Shown here piece by piece: positions 42,938-52,489 of a stretch of DNA of 64,000 nucleotides. Source of the DNA: an uncultured Bacteroidales bacterium (lineage in GTDB: Bacteria; Bacteroidota; Bacteroidia; Bacteroidales; P3); assembly GCA_900316515.1 (NCBI GenBank), contig ONDE01000001.1, forward strand, positions 124,001-188,000. The letters are read 5' to 3'. The position numbers and the translations under genes were made by a program. The notes below the pieces were generated by a model. It searched no databases. It saw nothing but the letters and a program-made list of their open reading frames with translations, and was not told the DNA's origin. Positions within the stretch are counted from its first letter, which is position 1. The number at the start of each line of letters is the position of its first letter.

Positions 42938-43864
42938 TTATACTTTGCTGCGTTTCAGCAGGAAAGGTAGCATCACTTGATGAAATCCTTGAACAGTGTC
43001 CACGGGTATGTATTCTATCCTGTATTGCATGGCCTGCTGCTGCAGGTCGGTCTGCATACGTAGCATCTTTCGCTTATATTCGTCAGCTATCTCGGACGGT
43101 TGTAGACGCAGTTGTCGCCCCGTTTCGAGGTCTATGAACAGGTGCGGCTTGGCATCGTAGCCGAGCTGTAGTTCGTGTGTACGGTCGAAGGTGTGGAATA
43201 GGATGACTTCGTGCTTGTTATGCCTCAAATGGCGCAGGGCGTCGAATAGAGGTTCTCGTTCTTCGTCGCGCACAAAAGCGTCGGTGAAAATCACAACAAG
43301 AGAACGCCGGTGCAACTGTTCGGCAGTCTGATGTATTGCCTCGGCGATAGATGTTTGTCGCATTGTGCGTTTGTCGGCATCCACCGGTTGTAGTAACTTC
43401 TCGAGTATATCCAACAGGTAACGTTGATGCACTGCATTGCTGCGACATTGCGTGTGTTGGTCGATGTGGTTGGAGAAGATTGTTAGGCCGAAAGCATCGC
43501 GCTGACGATGTAGCAACTCTATCAATACAGCCGATGCATATACGCTGAAAGTGAGTTTGTTCGGGCGGTCTATGTCACCTTGTCCTTCAAGTGGAAAAAG
43601 CATCGATGAACTCTGGTCGATCAGCAGTTGGCAGCGCAAGTTGGTCTCTTCTTCGAACTGCTTTACATACAGTTTGTCGGTACGACCATAGAGATGCCAG
43701 TCGATGTTGCGGGTACTCTCGCCGGTGTTGTACTGGCGATAGTCGGAGAACTCGACAGAGAATCCGTGAAAAGGACTTTTATGCCTGCCCGTAATGAAGC
43801 CTTCCACTACCTGGCGGGCATAAAAGTCCAACGATTTGTAGCGTGAGATTTCAGAGGAGAGCAT
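42938..43864 (-). CDS. DUF58 domain protein
   Basis: 308 residues. The N-terminal region has GRHKSPFHGFSVEFSDYRQY and IDWHLYGRTDKLYVKQFEEE, the DUF58 core, followed by a VWA-like domain (LLIDQSSSMLF). Such proteins usually accompany a MoxR ATPase and BatA/B-type genes, none of which is near. It overlaps trxA by 14 bases. Function is uncertain. Confidence 0.85.
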   Translation of the reverse strand: MLSSEISRYKSLDFYARQVVEGFITGRHKSPFHGFSVEFSDYRQYNTGESTRNIDWHLYGRTDKLYVKQFEEETNLRCQLLIDQSSSMLFPLEGQGDIDRPNKLTFSVYASAVLIELLHRQRDAFGLTIFSNHIDQHTQCRSNAVHQRYLLDILEKLLQPVDADKRTMRQTSIAEAIHQTAEQLHRRSLVVIFTDAFVRDEEREPLFDALRHLRHNKHEVILFHTFDRTHELQLGYDAKPHLFIDLETGRQLRLQPSEIADEYKRKMLRMQTDLQQQAMQYRIEYIPVDTVQGFHQVMLPFLLKRSKV

Positions 43865-44159
43865 TGAGCTTCTCGGTGAGGGTCTCTTTTGCCACCAGTC
43901 CTACGCTCTTGTCCTTTGCTTCTCCGCCTTTGAAGAAGAGCACGGTGGGAACGTTACGGATGCGGAAACGTGCTGCGAGGTCGCTGCACTCGTCTACATC
44001 GGCGGTGCCGATAATGGCACGTCCTTCGTATTCGGCTGCTATCTCCTCGATGCGGGGGGCGAGGGCTTTGCAGGGACCGCACCAGGTGGCGCCGAAATCA
44101 ATCATGACGGGCAAAGGCTGTGCCATGAGCTCGTCGAAGTTCTGTTCTGTTACTTGCAT
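43851..44159 (-). CDS. trxA: Thioredoxin
   Basis: 102 residues. ATWCGPCKALAPRIEEIA holds the redox CGPC site (Cys27, Cys30), and NVPTVLFFKGGE carries the cis-proline. A general cytosolic disulfide reductase. It precedes DUF58 and overlaps it. Confidence 0.95.
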   Translation of the reverse strand: MQVTEQNFDELMAQPLPVMIDFGATWCGPCKALAPRIEEIAAEYEGRAIIGTADVDECSDLAARFRIRNVPTVLFFKGGEAKDKSVGLVAKETLTEKLNALL

Positions 44160-44219
44160 AATGTGATATTATTTATTGTTTGATGATTCTGTTTTTTTTA
44201 TTGCAATTTCCGTGCCAAA

Positions 44220-45524
44220 TTATTTTGCTCGGAAGAATATGCTCATAGGCACTCCGTGGAAGTCCCACAGTTCGCGCATGCGGTTTTCCACAAAGCGCTT
44301 GTAGGGGTCGCGCACATACTGTGGCAGGTTGCAGAAGAAGACGAACTGCGGATAGGGGGTGGGCAACTGTGTGATATATTTTATCTTTACCCATTTGCCT
44401 TTGACCGATGGCGGCGGGTTCTGCTCCTTGACGATGGGTAGGAGGGTGTCGTTGAGCTCGGCTGTGGAGATGCGACGGGTGCGCGCCTCGTATACGGCAC
44501 GGGCGGCTTCCAACACCTTGAAGATACGCTGCTTGTTGATAACCGATGTGAACACTATGGGTACATCGTCGAAAGGTGCTATGCGCTCTTTGATGAGACG
44601 CTCGAAGTCGCGGTGTGTGTTGGTCTCTTTTTCTACAAGATCCCATTTATTCACCACTATCACTACACCTTTGTGGTTACGGTGTATCAGCGAGAAGATG
44701 TTGAGATCTTGTTGTTCGAGGCCTTGTGTGGCATCGAGCATCAGGATGCACACGTCGGCAGCCTCAATGGCACGTATAGAGCGCATCACTGAATAGAACT
44801 CCAGGTCTTCACTAACTTTGCTTTTCTTGCGCAGACCAGCGGTGTCGACAAAGTTGAAATCGAAGCCGAAGAGGTTATAGTGCGAGTATACCGAGTCGCG
44901 TGTGGTGCCTGCAATGGGGGTAACCACCGAGCGGTGCTCGCCGGTAATCATGTTGATGAATGAGCTCTTGCCTACATTCGGACGGCCTACAATGGCTATG
45001 CGGGGCAGACCGTCGGTGGGGTCTTCTTCTCCTTCGTCGAAGTCTTTCACCAAGGCGTCGAGCAGGTCGCCTGTACCGCTACCTGTGATGCCGGCAATGG
45101 GGCAGGGGTCTCCGAGCCCCAAACTGTAGAACTCCGACAGACTGTCCATCTGGGCCGAGTTGTCGACTTTGTTGGCGGCCAACACCACGGGCTTGGGACA
45201 TTTCCTCAGCATTTCGGCAACATCCTCGTCCATGGGGGTTAGACCCTCGCGGGCGTCGACAAGGAAGAGTATAACATCGGCCTCGTCGATGGCTAGGGCC
45301 ACCTGCTTGCGTATCTCTACTTCAAATTCATCGTCGCCACCCATGACATAACCGCCGGTGTCGATGATTGAGAAGTGCTTGCCGTTCCAGTCCGAGTGGC
45401 CGTACTGACGGTCGCGTGTAACGCCGCTGGTCTCGTCGACAATGGCGTTGCGGCTCTCGGTGAGCCTGTTGAAGAGGGTTGACTTGCCCACGTTTGGGCG
45501 GCCTACTATGGCGACAATGTTCAT
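44220..45524 (-). CDS. der: Ribosome-associated GTPase Der (EngA)
   Basis: 434 residues with two GTPase domains: [14 protein letters not shown] (G1 of the first) and [13 protein letters not shown] (second), each with DTGG/DTAG and NKVD/NKWD motifs, and a C-terminal KH-like domain ending [10 protein letters not shown]. It is needed for 50S assembly. It follows the DUF5723 gene by 12 bases. Confidence 0.96.
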   Translation of the reverse strand: MNIVAIVGRPNVGKSTLFNRLTESRNAIVDETSGVTRDRQYGHSDWNGKHFSIIDTGGYVMGGDDEFEVEIRKQVALAIDEADVILFLVDAREGLTPMDEDVAEMLRKCPKPVVLAANKVDNSAQMDSLSEFYSLGLGDPCPIAGITGSGTGDLLDALVKDFDEGEEDPTDGLPRIAIVGRPNVGKSSFINMITGEHRSVVTPIAGTTRDSVYSHYNLFGFDFNFVDTAGLRKKSKVSEDLEFYSVMRSIRAIEAADVCILMLDATQGLEQQDLNIFSLIHRNHKGVVIVVNKWDLVEKETNTHRDFERLIKERIAPFDDVPIVFTSVINKQRIFKVLEAARAVYEARTRRISTAELNDTLLPIVKEQNPPPSVKGKWVKIKYITQLPTPYPQFVFFCNLPQYVRDPYKRFVENRMRELWDFHGVPMSIFFRAK

Positions 45525-45536
45525 TAAGGTCGGTAT

Positions 45537-46991
45537 TTAGTCTTGCGAGATTTTATCTTTGCCACCGTTGCCGAACAGCAGGTTGAATCCAATCCTGACG
45601 TTGAACGCTTTGGCGTCGGCCAGGTATATGCTGCTGATGTAGTCGGCCATGAGGTGCATCTGTATTATCTTGAAGGGCGTGAGGACAAGTCCGATGCCGG
45701 GGTTGAAGAAGTCAAGGTTCTGTCCGTCGTATACAAGCGACGAGCCTACAAGCACTTCGGCCCAATTGAAAATATCCACGCCGAAGGTGAGGGTGGTGTT
45801 GAAACGGAAGGTGTTTGTGATGCCGTCGGTCATGTTGATGGCATATTTGTTCCTCTTGCAGAGCAGGCCGCGGTCGAACTGGCCATGCAGCAACAGGCCG
45901 GCACGGAACATCTTGCCGAAATTGTATGAAGCACCAAGGTTGATCTTGGTGGGTATGCAGGACCAGTATTCGCTTTCTGTGTTGTTGCTGGGCGTAAGAC
46001 CGTTGAGCACTTGCTGGTAGTAGGCCGTCAGCGAGTCGGCATTCAGATTACCGCCATTAAGCAGGCCTGTGACTTCTTGTCCGTCGAAGGTCACCGTCGT
46101 GTGGCCTCCTTCGGGGGTTATGACACTGGTGTTTTTGCGCCAATGGATGCCTGCCGAGAGGTCGTTGATGGAGGCCGAGAAGGAGAACGGCCCCACATCG
46201 TAACGTGCTCCAAGGTCGAACGACAAGCCGAAGTTGCCTAACTGGAAGCTGTTGTTGATACGTTCACCATTGGTGTCTACGGCGAAAGCCGAACCGCCTT
46301 GGATCTCGTAGTACAGGTCTATACCCACTTTTTCGAAGTCGTCGTCGGTGATGAGTATGGCACGCGTGTTCTCAGTCTGCATGTTGGCCATGCCGAAAAG
46401 AGCCTTGATGTGACCGCCAACGGTGAGACCAAGGTCGTCGAAACGGTGGCCCATGCCAATGCTGGTCTCAAGGTAGTTGGTGTAGCTCATCAGGTCGCCG
46501 TCAAGCAGGCTGACTTCTGTGATGGGGTTGCCGTATCCGTCGACATTGCCGCGCAGCAAGGCATTGATGGTGCTTACAGGCAGGCCTACCGACATGTCGT
46601 TGATCATGCGGACATTGGCATTGAAGAAGTTATTGCCTTTCTTGAATCCGAAACCGAAGATGTTGAGGTCGGTGCCGAAGCGGAAGTCGTTGTTTACGGT
46701 GATGGCCGCCAGCATCTTGTTGATGTCGATGACTGTAGTTATATCGCCATTGGTATTGGTGTCCAAGCGTGTTATGTCGTTAATTGCCAGCGGACTTCCA
46801 AAACGAGCACCGAACGAGGGCAGCTGGAGGTAGACGGTGTTGTTGGTGGGGTGGAAGGCGGGGTTGAGCTGGTTGGACTGCGGTGTACGGAACGAGTGGT
46901 AGAACAGGTTGTTCGTCTCGTTGTACTGGGCTTGTGCCGATGCCATGCAGAGCAGGGCGGCCATTATCGCAATGATTCTTTTGTTTTTCAT
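45537..46991 (-). CDS. DUF5723 family outer-membrane protein
   Basis: 484 residues. The signal peptide ends ASAQAQ. The mature part starts NNLFYHSFRTPQSNQLNPAF and alternates strands to the end (NVRIGFNLLFG), as in DUF5723/PorV-like barrels. The LNPAFHPTN motif resembles the FadL-like hatch. Role unknown. It follows a lipoprotein gene by 19 bases and precedes der. Confidence 0.78.
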   Translation of the reverse strand: MKNKRIIAIMAALLCMASAQAQYNETNNLFYHSFRTPQSNQLNPAFHPTNNTVYLQLPSFGARFGSPLAINDITRLDTNTNGDITTVIDINKMLAAITVNNDFRFGTDLNIFGFGFKKGNNFFNANVRMINDMSVGLPVSTINALLRGNVDGYGNPITEVSLLDGDLMSYTNYLETSIGMGHRFDDLGLTVGGHIKALFGMANMQTENTRAILITDDDFEKVGIDLYYEIQGGSAFAVDTNGERINNSFQLGNFGLSFDLGARYDVGPFSFSASINDLSAGIHWRKNTSVITPEGGHTTVTFDGQEVTGLLNGGNLNADSLTAYYQQVLNGLTPSNNTESEYWSCIPTKINLGASYNFGKMFRAGLLLHGQFDRGLLCKRNKYAINMTDGITNTFRFNTTLTFGVDIFNWAEVLVGSSLVYDGQNLDFFNPGIGLVLTPFKIIQMHLMADYISSIYLADAKAFNVRIGFNLLFGNGGKDKISQD

Positions 46992-47010
46992 GGTCGTGTC
47001 CTCCTCTGTT

Positions 47011-48318
47011 TTAGTTCATGAATGCGCCTGAAACGGGAATGTCTATTTCCGCTGTCGGATGCAGCCTCAGGTAGACCTTGATGCCAAGGAAGTCGGAACG
47101 GCGTATGGTCACATGCTTGTTGCAGGTCGACATCACCATGGTGAAACGTATCTTTTTGGCTCTGCGCAACTGGTTGAGACGCTCACGGTTCATGGCTATA
47201 ACCACCGGTGTGCGGGTGCCTTCGACAGTAACTTCGGTGTTGGGGTCGTCGGGCGACGGGGCGGTGCGCGACGCAGCAATGGTGTCGGCAAACAGCGGAG
47301 CACCTATCGGCAGGTCGTTGTTGTCTATCAAAGTCCCAGTGATGCCCAGCCTGAGGGGTATGCCGTTGTTGAAGCCAAGGGTCAGATAGGAGTCTTTGAT
47401 GTCTACTTCCACACCCTCGCCAATGCTGTCAAGGATGCGGTCGATGTCCACCTGCGAAAGGCCGTCGCCAAGATCCACATCGAAACTGTAAGGCAGCGAG
47501 CCTATACGCACCTCGAAGGGGAAGGATACTTTGAGTTGGGCATCGTAGAACACTTTCGTCATCTTGATGCGGTCGAGCAGCTGGTTGAAGTACAGCTCGG
47601 CTATGTCAGCAGAGAAGAGGCTCTCGTCAAGTTGGAAGCGGAATCGGAACGACACCTTCACGTTCAGTGGCATGCTGTTCACAATTTCCGCCAGGTCAAT
47701 GCTGTCATACTGCAGGTGCTGTGTCGTTAGCACACTGTCGAACAGCAGAGGCTCCATGGTCACACCAGGGAAGGTGTGCTCCACGCCGTTGTGGTCAGTG
47801 TAGTTCACCACTAGGCTGTCGAACATGGCGTGTACGTATTGGCTGACGAATTGGCGCACCGAATCAGGACATTCACCACGCACGTCGGCCTTGAAGTTCA
47901 GCCACAGGTGGTTGATGTTTATATTGCCGTTCAGTATCTCGGAGAGTGTCACGTTCTCGAACAGCCCTATGTTGAGGTTGTAGGAGATGGTGGTGTCCTG
48001 CGAAATAAATGTGCCTTTGACACCTGGACGTTTGCTCAGCAAACTGCTGGCAAGAATCGAGTCTCCGCCTTCGCCTTCGAAGTTGATGGTGAGAGTCTCG
48101 TTTTCCGAGTCGAGCAGACCGTTGTAGTTGCCGTTGAACATGTGCATCACATCGTTGATGGTCACTTGTCCATAGGCTATTGGGGTGCCGAAGGTGGGGT
48201 CTAATGTGCCTCGCACATGCACGGGGTGGCGCAATAACTCCCATTCCTCGCTGCGTATGCACGAGGTCAGCATTACGGCCACTAATGCCAGCGCCACGGT
48301 GAATAATCTATGTTTCAT
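47011..48318 (-). CDS. Hypothetical lipoprotein
   Basis: 435 residues from ATG 48318; the lipobox is MLTSC (Cys20). In-frame ATGs at 48342 and 48381 lie between the promoter and this start, but only 48318 puts the lipid signal at the N-terminus. The rest is beta-rich with repeats of paired-residue patterns (ITINFEGEGGDSI, VDLGDGLSQVDIDRILDSI). I do not recognise the family. It is first in a run with the DUF5723 barrel and der, so it may be an outer-membrane partner of the barrel. Confidence 0.75.
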   Translation of the reverse strand: MKHRLFTVALALVAVMLTSCIRSEEWELLRHPVHVRGTLDPTFGTPIAYGQVTINDVMHMFNGNYNGLLDSENETLTINFEGEGGDSILASSLLSKRPGVKGTFISQDTTISYNLNIGLFENVTLSEILNGNININHLWLNFKADVRGECPDSVRQFVSQYVHAMFDSLVVNYTDHNGVEHTFPGVTMEPLLFDSVLTTQHLQYDSIDLAEIVNSMPLNVKVSFRFRFQLDESLFSADIAELYFNQLLDRIKMTKVFYDAQLKVSFPFEVRIGSLPYSFDVDLGDGLSQVDIDRILDSIGEGVEVDIKDSYLTLGFNNGIPLRLGITGTLIDNNDLPIGAPLFADTIAASRTAPSPDDPNTEVTVEGTRTPVVIAMNRERLNQLRRAKKIRFTMVMSTCNKHVTIRRSDFLGIKVYLRLHPTAEIDIPVSGAFMN

Positions 48319-48391
48319 AGTGTCGTTGTTATAATATTTCATATTAAATACCAGTATGTTATACCTATAGTTGGTATACATACATATATTG

Positions 48392-48422
48392 CAAAGTTAC
48401 GAATATTATTTCATTCACGCAA
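48392..48422 (-). promoter_or_regulatory. Promoter of the lipoprotein-DUF5723 run
   Basis: TAACTTTG (48392-48399) and TTG (48420-48422), 20 bases apart, on the minus strand. Confidence 0.7.
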
Positions 48423-48476
48423 GCGCAAAATATAAAAATATATCAACATGCATCCGGCCCATCGCAACGACGGGAT

Positions 48477-49289
48477 TCAGAAGGCGCTAAAGTAGGTTTC
48501 GGCCTGGTCGGGGGCGATGGCGTCGGCAACGCTGTAGGTGCCGACCTGCTCGCGACGAAGCGACGAAAGGAAGGCTCCTGAATCTAACGCCTCGCCAAGG
48601 TCACGCGCTAATGAACGAATATATGTGCCTTTGCCACAGTGGATGCGGAAATCGGCTTGCGGCAGGTGTGGTGGTATAACACCCAAAGGGTTTTTATAAA
48701 GATTGTGTGTCTTTGTTTTTTCGAGTGATTCTAAACTGACCGGATTGTCTATAGTTTCCAGCTCGTTTTTTTCACCAGGCCTGTAATCGGTTATCTCGAA
48801 GCTGTAGACGTTGACGGGCTTGGGCTGGATGGTGACCGAGGGATCGTCGGTGCGGGCATATTCATAGGCCCGCTGGCCGTCTATCTTGACAGCACTGAAC
48901 ATCGGCGGCACCTGAAGGATGGTGCCAGTGAACCGACGCACCTTCTCGTCGAGCAGCTCGCGGGTGATGTGCTCGTAGGGGTAATAATGGTCTACTGGTC
49001 GTTCGAGGTCGAAGCAGGGGGTGGTGGCACCGAGGACCATGGTGCCGGTGTACACCTTGTCGCCGTCTTGCAGCTGCGGGATGCTCTTGGTGGCCTTGCC
49101 TATGCAGACGAGTAGCAGTCCTGTGGCCAAGGGATCCAGGGTGCCGGCATGGCCTATCTTGAATTTTTTAAGGCCGTAGCGGTTGCGCACTACGGCCTTG
49201 ATTTTGTTGACAGCCTGGAACGACGTCCACTGGCGGGGCTTGTCGACAGGGATGACAATGCCGGCCTGGAGTTGTTCAAGGGTGATCAT
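48477..49289 (-). CDS. truB: tRNA pseudouridine-55 synthase with AT-rich insert
   Basis: 270 residues. GHAGTLDPLATGLLLVCIG holds the catalytic Asp52; VPPMFSAVKIDGQRAYEYAR and CGKGTYIRSLARDLG complete the core. Residues 169-209, between FEITD and QADFRIHC, are additional to the family and include the run KTKTHNLYKNPLGVIPP; they are encoded by distinctly AT-rich DNA (48661-48785). TruB makes pseudouridine 55 in tRNA. The core is intact, so the insert may be a surface loop. Confidence 0.93.
   Translation of the reverse strand: MITLEQLQAGIVIPVDKPRQWTSFQAVNKIKAVVRNRYGLKKFKIGHAGTLDPLATGLLLVCIGKATKSIPQLQDGDKVYTGTMVLGATTPCFDLERPVDHYYPYEHITRELLDEKVRRFTGTILQVPPMFSAVKIDGQRAYEYARTDDPSVTIQPKPVNVYSFEITDYRPGEKNELETIDNPVSLESLEKTKTHNLYKNPLGVIPPHLPQADFRIHCGKGTYIRSLARDLGEALDSGAFLSSLRREQVGTYSVADAIAPDQAETYFSAF
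48661..48785. other. AT-rich in-frame insert in truB
   Basis: About 125 bases of visibly lower GC than the flanking gene, containing a small ACCCAAAGGGT hairpin and a GGTGT/ACACC stem. It interrupts the sequence between two conserved TruB segments without breaking the frame. Confidence 0.6.
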
Positions 49290-49291
49290 TT

Positions 49292-49319
49292 TCCGGTTTT
49301 TCTAGATTTTCTAGATTAA
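49292..49319. repeat. TTTTCTAGA tract
   Basis: TTTTTCTAGATTTTCTAGA repeats between uppP and truB, as in the etfB-etfA spacer. Confidence 0.75.
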
Positions 49320-50114
49320 GGGGATGACGATGGTGGCAAGGCCGACGATGGCACAGTAGAGCGCGAACCAGATGAGCTTGCCTTTCTTCACGATGTTGAC
49401 CATCCACTTGCAAGCAAGACATCCGCACACGAATGCGGCTAGGAAGCCTACAATGAGCGAGAGCGGCGGCAGACCAGCCATGGCTTGGCTGACACCCATC
49501 TCGGCCATGTCCTTCACATCGAGAAGTGCTTCGCCAAGGATGGGAGGTATGACCATCAGAAACGAGAATTGGGCAAGACGCTCTTTCTTGTTGCCCAGCA
49601 GAAGTCCTGTGGCGATGGTGCTGCCCGAGCGCGAAAGGCCAGGGAGCACTGCCAACGCCTGGGCTATACCGATGACGAAAGCGTGCCACGGTGAGATGTT
49701 CTCGCGCTGGCGTGGCTTTGCCCAGTAGCTGAAGGCCAACAGTGTGGCTGTGACCAGCAGGCAGATGCCTACAACAAGCAGTCCACTGCCGAAGATGGCC
49801 TCGACCTTGTCCTTGAAGAAGAGACCCACAATACCGACGGGAATCATCGAGATTATGATGTTGACGATATACTTGGTTCCTTCGTTCCACTTGAATTTGA
49901 AGAGGTCGGTGAAGAGCCACACAATCTCTTTCCAGAGGATGACAATGGTGCTGAGGACGGTTGCAACATGGACTGCCACGGTAAAGGTGAGGTTTTCCTC
50001 GCCATTGAGACCGAAGAGGTGGGCGCCGATGGCCAGATGGCCACTCGACGATACCGGCAGGTATTCGGTGAGACCTTGGATTATGCCAAGAATCAGTGCT
50101 TCAAACCATTCCAT
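49311..50114 (-). CDS. uppP: Undecaprenyl-diphosphate phosphatase
   Basis: 267 residues. [20 protein letters not shown] then GHL is the first active-site motif, and [19 protein letters not shown] the second. Eight hydrophobic helices. It recycles the lipid carrier of cell-wall synthesis and gives bacitracin tolerance. It lies 3 bases from the DUF3098 gene. Confidence 0.96.
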   Translation of the reverse strand: MEWFEALILGIIQGLTEYLPVSSSGHLAIGAHLFGLNGEENLTFTVAVHVATVLSTIVILWKEIVWLFTDLFKFKWNEGTKYIVNIIISMIPVGIVGLFFKDKVEAIFGSGLLVVGICLLVTATLLAFSYWAKPRQRENISPWHAFVIGIAQALAVLPGLSRSGSTIATGLLLGNKKERLAQFSFLMVIPPILGEALLDVKDMAEMGVSQAMAGLPPLSLIVGFLAAFVCGCLACKWMVNIVKKGKLIWFALYCAIVGLATIVIPLI

Positions 50115-50117
50115 ATC

Positions 50118-50369
50118 TTACTTCTTCTTGTACATGATGGCCACAATCTCAACCACAAATCCTAAGACAATAAGGATTGGGGCCACGTAAAGGCGACGGG
50201 TGTCGAACATGGCAGGGTTGAAGACGTTGGGGTCGTCGCTGCCGCCTCCGGCAAGGAATAGGTATCCAAGGGCTAGCAGCAGGATGCCTGCACCCATGAG
50301 AATGTAGTTGATGAGACCAAAGGAGAGTTCGAGACCTTTGTTGTCTTGTTTGTTTTCTAATTTATCCAT
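50118..50369 (-). CDS. DUF3098 small membrane protein
   Basis: 83 residues from ATG 50369. Two helices (YILMGAGILLLALGYLFLAG, YVAPILIVLGFVVEIVAIMY) joined by a polar loop with GGGSDDPNVFNPAMFD. It is conserved between ftsX and uppP in Bacteroidota and has no known function; the context suggests a cell-envelope role. Confidence 0.85.
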   Translation of the reverse strand: MDKLENKQDNKGLELSFGLINYILMGAGILLLALGYLFLAGGGSDDPNVFNPAMFDTRRLYVAPILIVLGFVVEIVAIMYKKK

Positions 50370-50379
50370 AGTATGGCTG

Positions 50380-51234
50380 TTATTTATTTGCGATGTAACG
50401 ATGTACGGTGATGGCTGTGGCAAGGTAGGTGATGACGATACCCACTATGACCAAAACTGCTGCAATGGCGCCGTACCAAGGCCAGTGTACGTAGGCCAAG
50501 AGGTCGACGGCGAGCTCGTTAGAGGCCACCCAGAGGGCTGCCACAGTGAGCAATGCAGCGAAGAAACCGCCCAGCGCGCCATAAAGAATTGCGCGCCAGA
50601 GAAACGGACGGGCAATGAACCCCGATGTGGCACCAACTAGACGCATGGTGTGGATGGTGTCGCGGTGGGCATAGATGGCTATGCGGATGAGACTGCCGAT
50701 GAGCACTATAGTGATGAGTAGCAGCAACACCACGAAGACAATGAGGAACCACGAGAGTTTGTAGAAGACTTCGCGGAGTTCGCTGACGACATTTTCTTGG
50801 TAGGCAACGCCGGTAACACCTTCAAGGGCTCCCACTTCTGCACAGAAGTTGTCGAGCGCCTGGGTGCTGTTGTCGGGCAGGAGGCTTACGTTGAAATTGA
50901 CCATCAGCGAGGGGTACAGGGGATTGTAACCTATGAAACCTACAAAGTCTTCGCCCAAATCTTCTGAGAATATCTCGGCAGCTTTGTCTTTCGAGATATA
51001 GTCGACATGCTTGACATAAGGCATTGCCGCTACCTTTTTGAGGTTGACGTTGGCCAGCGAGTCTGTGACGTCGGGCGAGAGGTCGACCTTATAGGTGATG
51101 CGCTCCTGCGCGTCGTGGGTGATGCGGTAGGAGTGGTACTCAATGGCCAACAACAGGCCTAGCATCAGCAGCACAAGGGTGATGCCGAGCACGGTGGCAC
51201 CGTGAGTTCCCCAGAGATTAACTTTGTTTTTCAA
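50380..51234 (-). CDS. ftsX: Cell division protein FtsX
   Basis: 284 residues. One N-terminal helix (VLGITLVLLMLGLLLAIEY), a periplasmic domain (residues 40-165) and three C-terminal helices, with RLVGATSGFIARPFLW as the coupling segment. With FtsE it controls septal peptidoglycan hydrolases; an EnvC-like activator is encoded at 36663. ftsE is not beside it. Confidence 0.92.
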   Translation of the reverse strand: MKNKVNLWGTHGATVLGITLVLLMLGLLLAIEYHSYRITHDAQERITYKVDLSPDVTDSLANVNLKKVAAMPYVKHVDYISKDKAAEIFSEDLGEDFVGFIGYNPLYPSLMVNFNVSLLPDNSTQALDNFCAEVGALEGVTGVAYQENVVSELREVFYKLSWFLIVFVVLLLLITIVLIGSLIRIAIYAHRDTIHTMRLVGATSGFIARPFLWRAILYGALGGFFAALLTVAALWVASNELAVDLLAYVHWPWYGAIAAVLVIVGIVITYLATAITVHRYIANK

Positions 51235-51262
51235 TTTTCAGCTTTCAATTTTTCAGTTTGCC
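51230..51262. repeat. TTTTCAATTTTCAGCTTTCAA tract
   Basis: TTTTCAA/TTTTCAG units join dnaN and ftsX and include the dnaN stop codon. Confidence 0.75.
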
Positions 51263-52395
51263 AGCATGACAGGCATGACGAGCATAAGGATGTCGTCTTG
51301 TTTGCCTTCTGTATCATCGCCGTAAGGAAAAATGATACCTGCACGCGAGGGGTGCGAGAGTTCTACAAGCACCTGCTCGGTGTCGAGGTTGGTGATCATC
51401 TCGGTGAGGAATTTGGCATTGAAGCCTATCTCCATGGGACTGCCTTCATACTGGCAGGGAATTGTCTCGTGGGCTTTGTTCGAGAACTCAAGGTCTTCGG
51501 CCGAAATGTCCAGTTTGTCCGCAGATATGGATAAACGTACCTGACGGGTGGCTTCACTGGCGAAGATGCTTACACGGCGCAAGGTGTTGATGAACGACTG
51601 GCGGTCGAGAATGAGCTTGTTGGGATTGTCTTTGGGAATGGCGGCCTCGTAGTTGGGATAGCGACCATCGACCAGACGACAGACGATATAGAAGTTGTCG
51701 AAGGTGATGAAGAGATTGGTATTGTTGTACTCTATCGTGACGTCGCCTTCGTCCTTGCGGGCAGCCAGTATGTTCTTTACGATGGTGATGGGCTTCTTGG
51801 GCAGAATGAAACTGGTGCTCTCGGACGAGGAAATGTCTTTGCGGCGGTAGCGGACCAACTTGTGGGCATCGGTGGCCACGAAGGTGACTCCGTCGGGAGT
51901 CATCTCGCAGAAGATACCACTCATCTGCTGGTGCATCTCGTCGTTTGAGGTGGCGAAGTAGGTCTTGTTGATGGCCGATACAAGTGCCGAGCAGCTCATG
52001 ACTACGGTGCTGGTACCTTCGGCGGTGGGCATGGTGGGATAGGTCTCGGCATCCATGCCGGCAAGGTGATATTCGCCTTCACCGCTGGAGAGCTCTATGG
52101 CATAGCTCGACGGGTCGACGCTGAAGGTCATGGGTACATCATCGAAACTCTTGAGAATCTCGAGGAGCATCTTCGAAGGTATGGCTACCTCTTCGGCTTT
52201 CTCCATACGACCGGTCTCGACGTCCATGCGCGCCACAAGGGTGGTGGAAAGGTCGGTGGTCTTGATGGTCAGGGCGTTTTCTTCCAGATGGAAATGGAAG
52301 CAGTTGATGATGGGCATGGTGTTGTTGCTGGTAAGCACACCGCTAAGAGACTGCAGCTGTTTGAGAAGCTGCTGGCTATTGACTATGAATTTCAT
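51253..52395 (-). CDS. dnaN: DNA polymerase III beta clamp
   Basis: 380 residues with three clamp domains. It begins KFIVNSQQLLKQLQSLSGVL and ends IIFPYGDDTEGKQDDILML, then VMPVML, the hydrophobic-cleft end of the clamp. It tethers polymerase to DNA. It has its own -7 box (52433-52440), and consensus DnaA boxes lie just upstream (52471-52488). Confidence 0.96.
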   Translation of the reverse strand: MKFIVNSQQLLKQLQSLSGVLTSNNTMPIINCFHFHLEENALTIKTTDLSTTLVARMDVETGRMEKAEEVAIPSKMLLEILKSFDDVPMTFSVDPSSYAIELSSGEGEYHLAGMDAETYPTMPTAEGTSTVVMSCSALVSAINKTYFATSNDEMHQQMSGIFCEMTPDGVTFVATDAHKLVRYRRKDISSSESTSFILPKKPITIVKNILAARKDEGDVTIEYNNTNLFITFDNFYIVCRLVDGRYPNYEAAIPKDNPNKLILDRQSFINTLRRVSIFASEATRQVRLSISADKLDISAEDLEFSNKAHETIPCQYEGSPMEIGFNAKFLTEMITNLDTEQVLVELSHPSRAGIIFPYGDDTEGKQDDILMLVMPVMLAN

Positions 52396-52432
52396 ATTAT
52401 TAGATGTTTTATTTCTTATTTATATTGGATTG

Positions 52433-52440
52433 CAAAATTA
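52433..52440 (-). promoter_or_regulatory. -7 box of dnaN
   Basis: TAATTTTG on the minus strand, 37 bases before dnaN; -33 element unclear. Confidence 0.55.
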
Positions 52441-52470
52441 CTAACAAAAAGCCAATTGGCGCCGCTGGTG

Positions 52471-52488
52471 GTGGATATTTTATCCACA
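52471..52488. promoter_or_regulatory. DnaA-box palindrome upstream of dnaN
   Basis: TTATCCACA (52480-52488) is a perfect consensus DnaA box. GTGGATA (52471-52477) is its inverted partner, giving GTGGATA-TTT-TATCCAC. It lies 31-55 bases upstream of the dnaN -7 box. Confidence 0.6.
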
Positions 52489-52489
52489 G

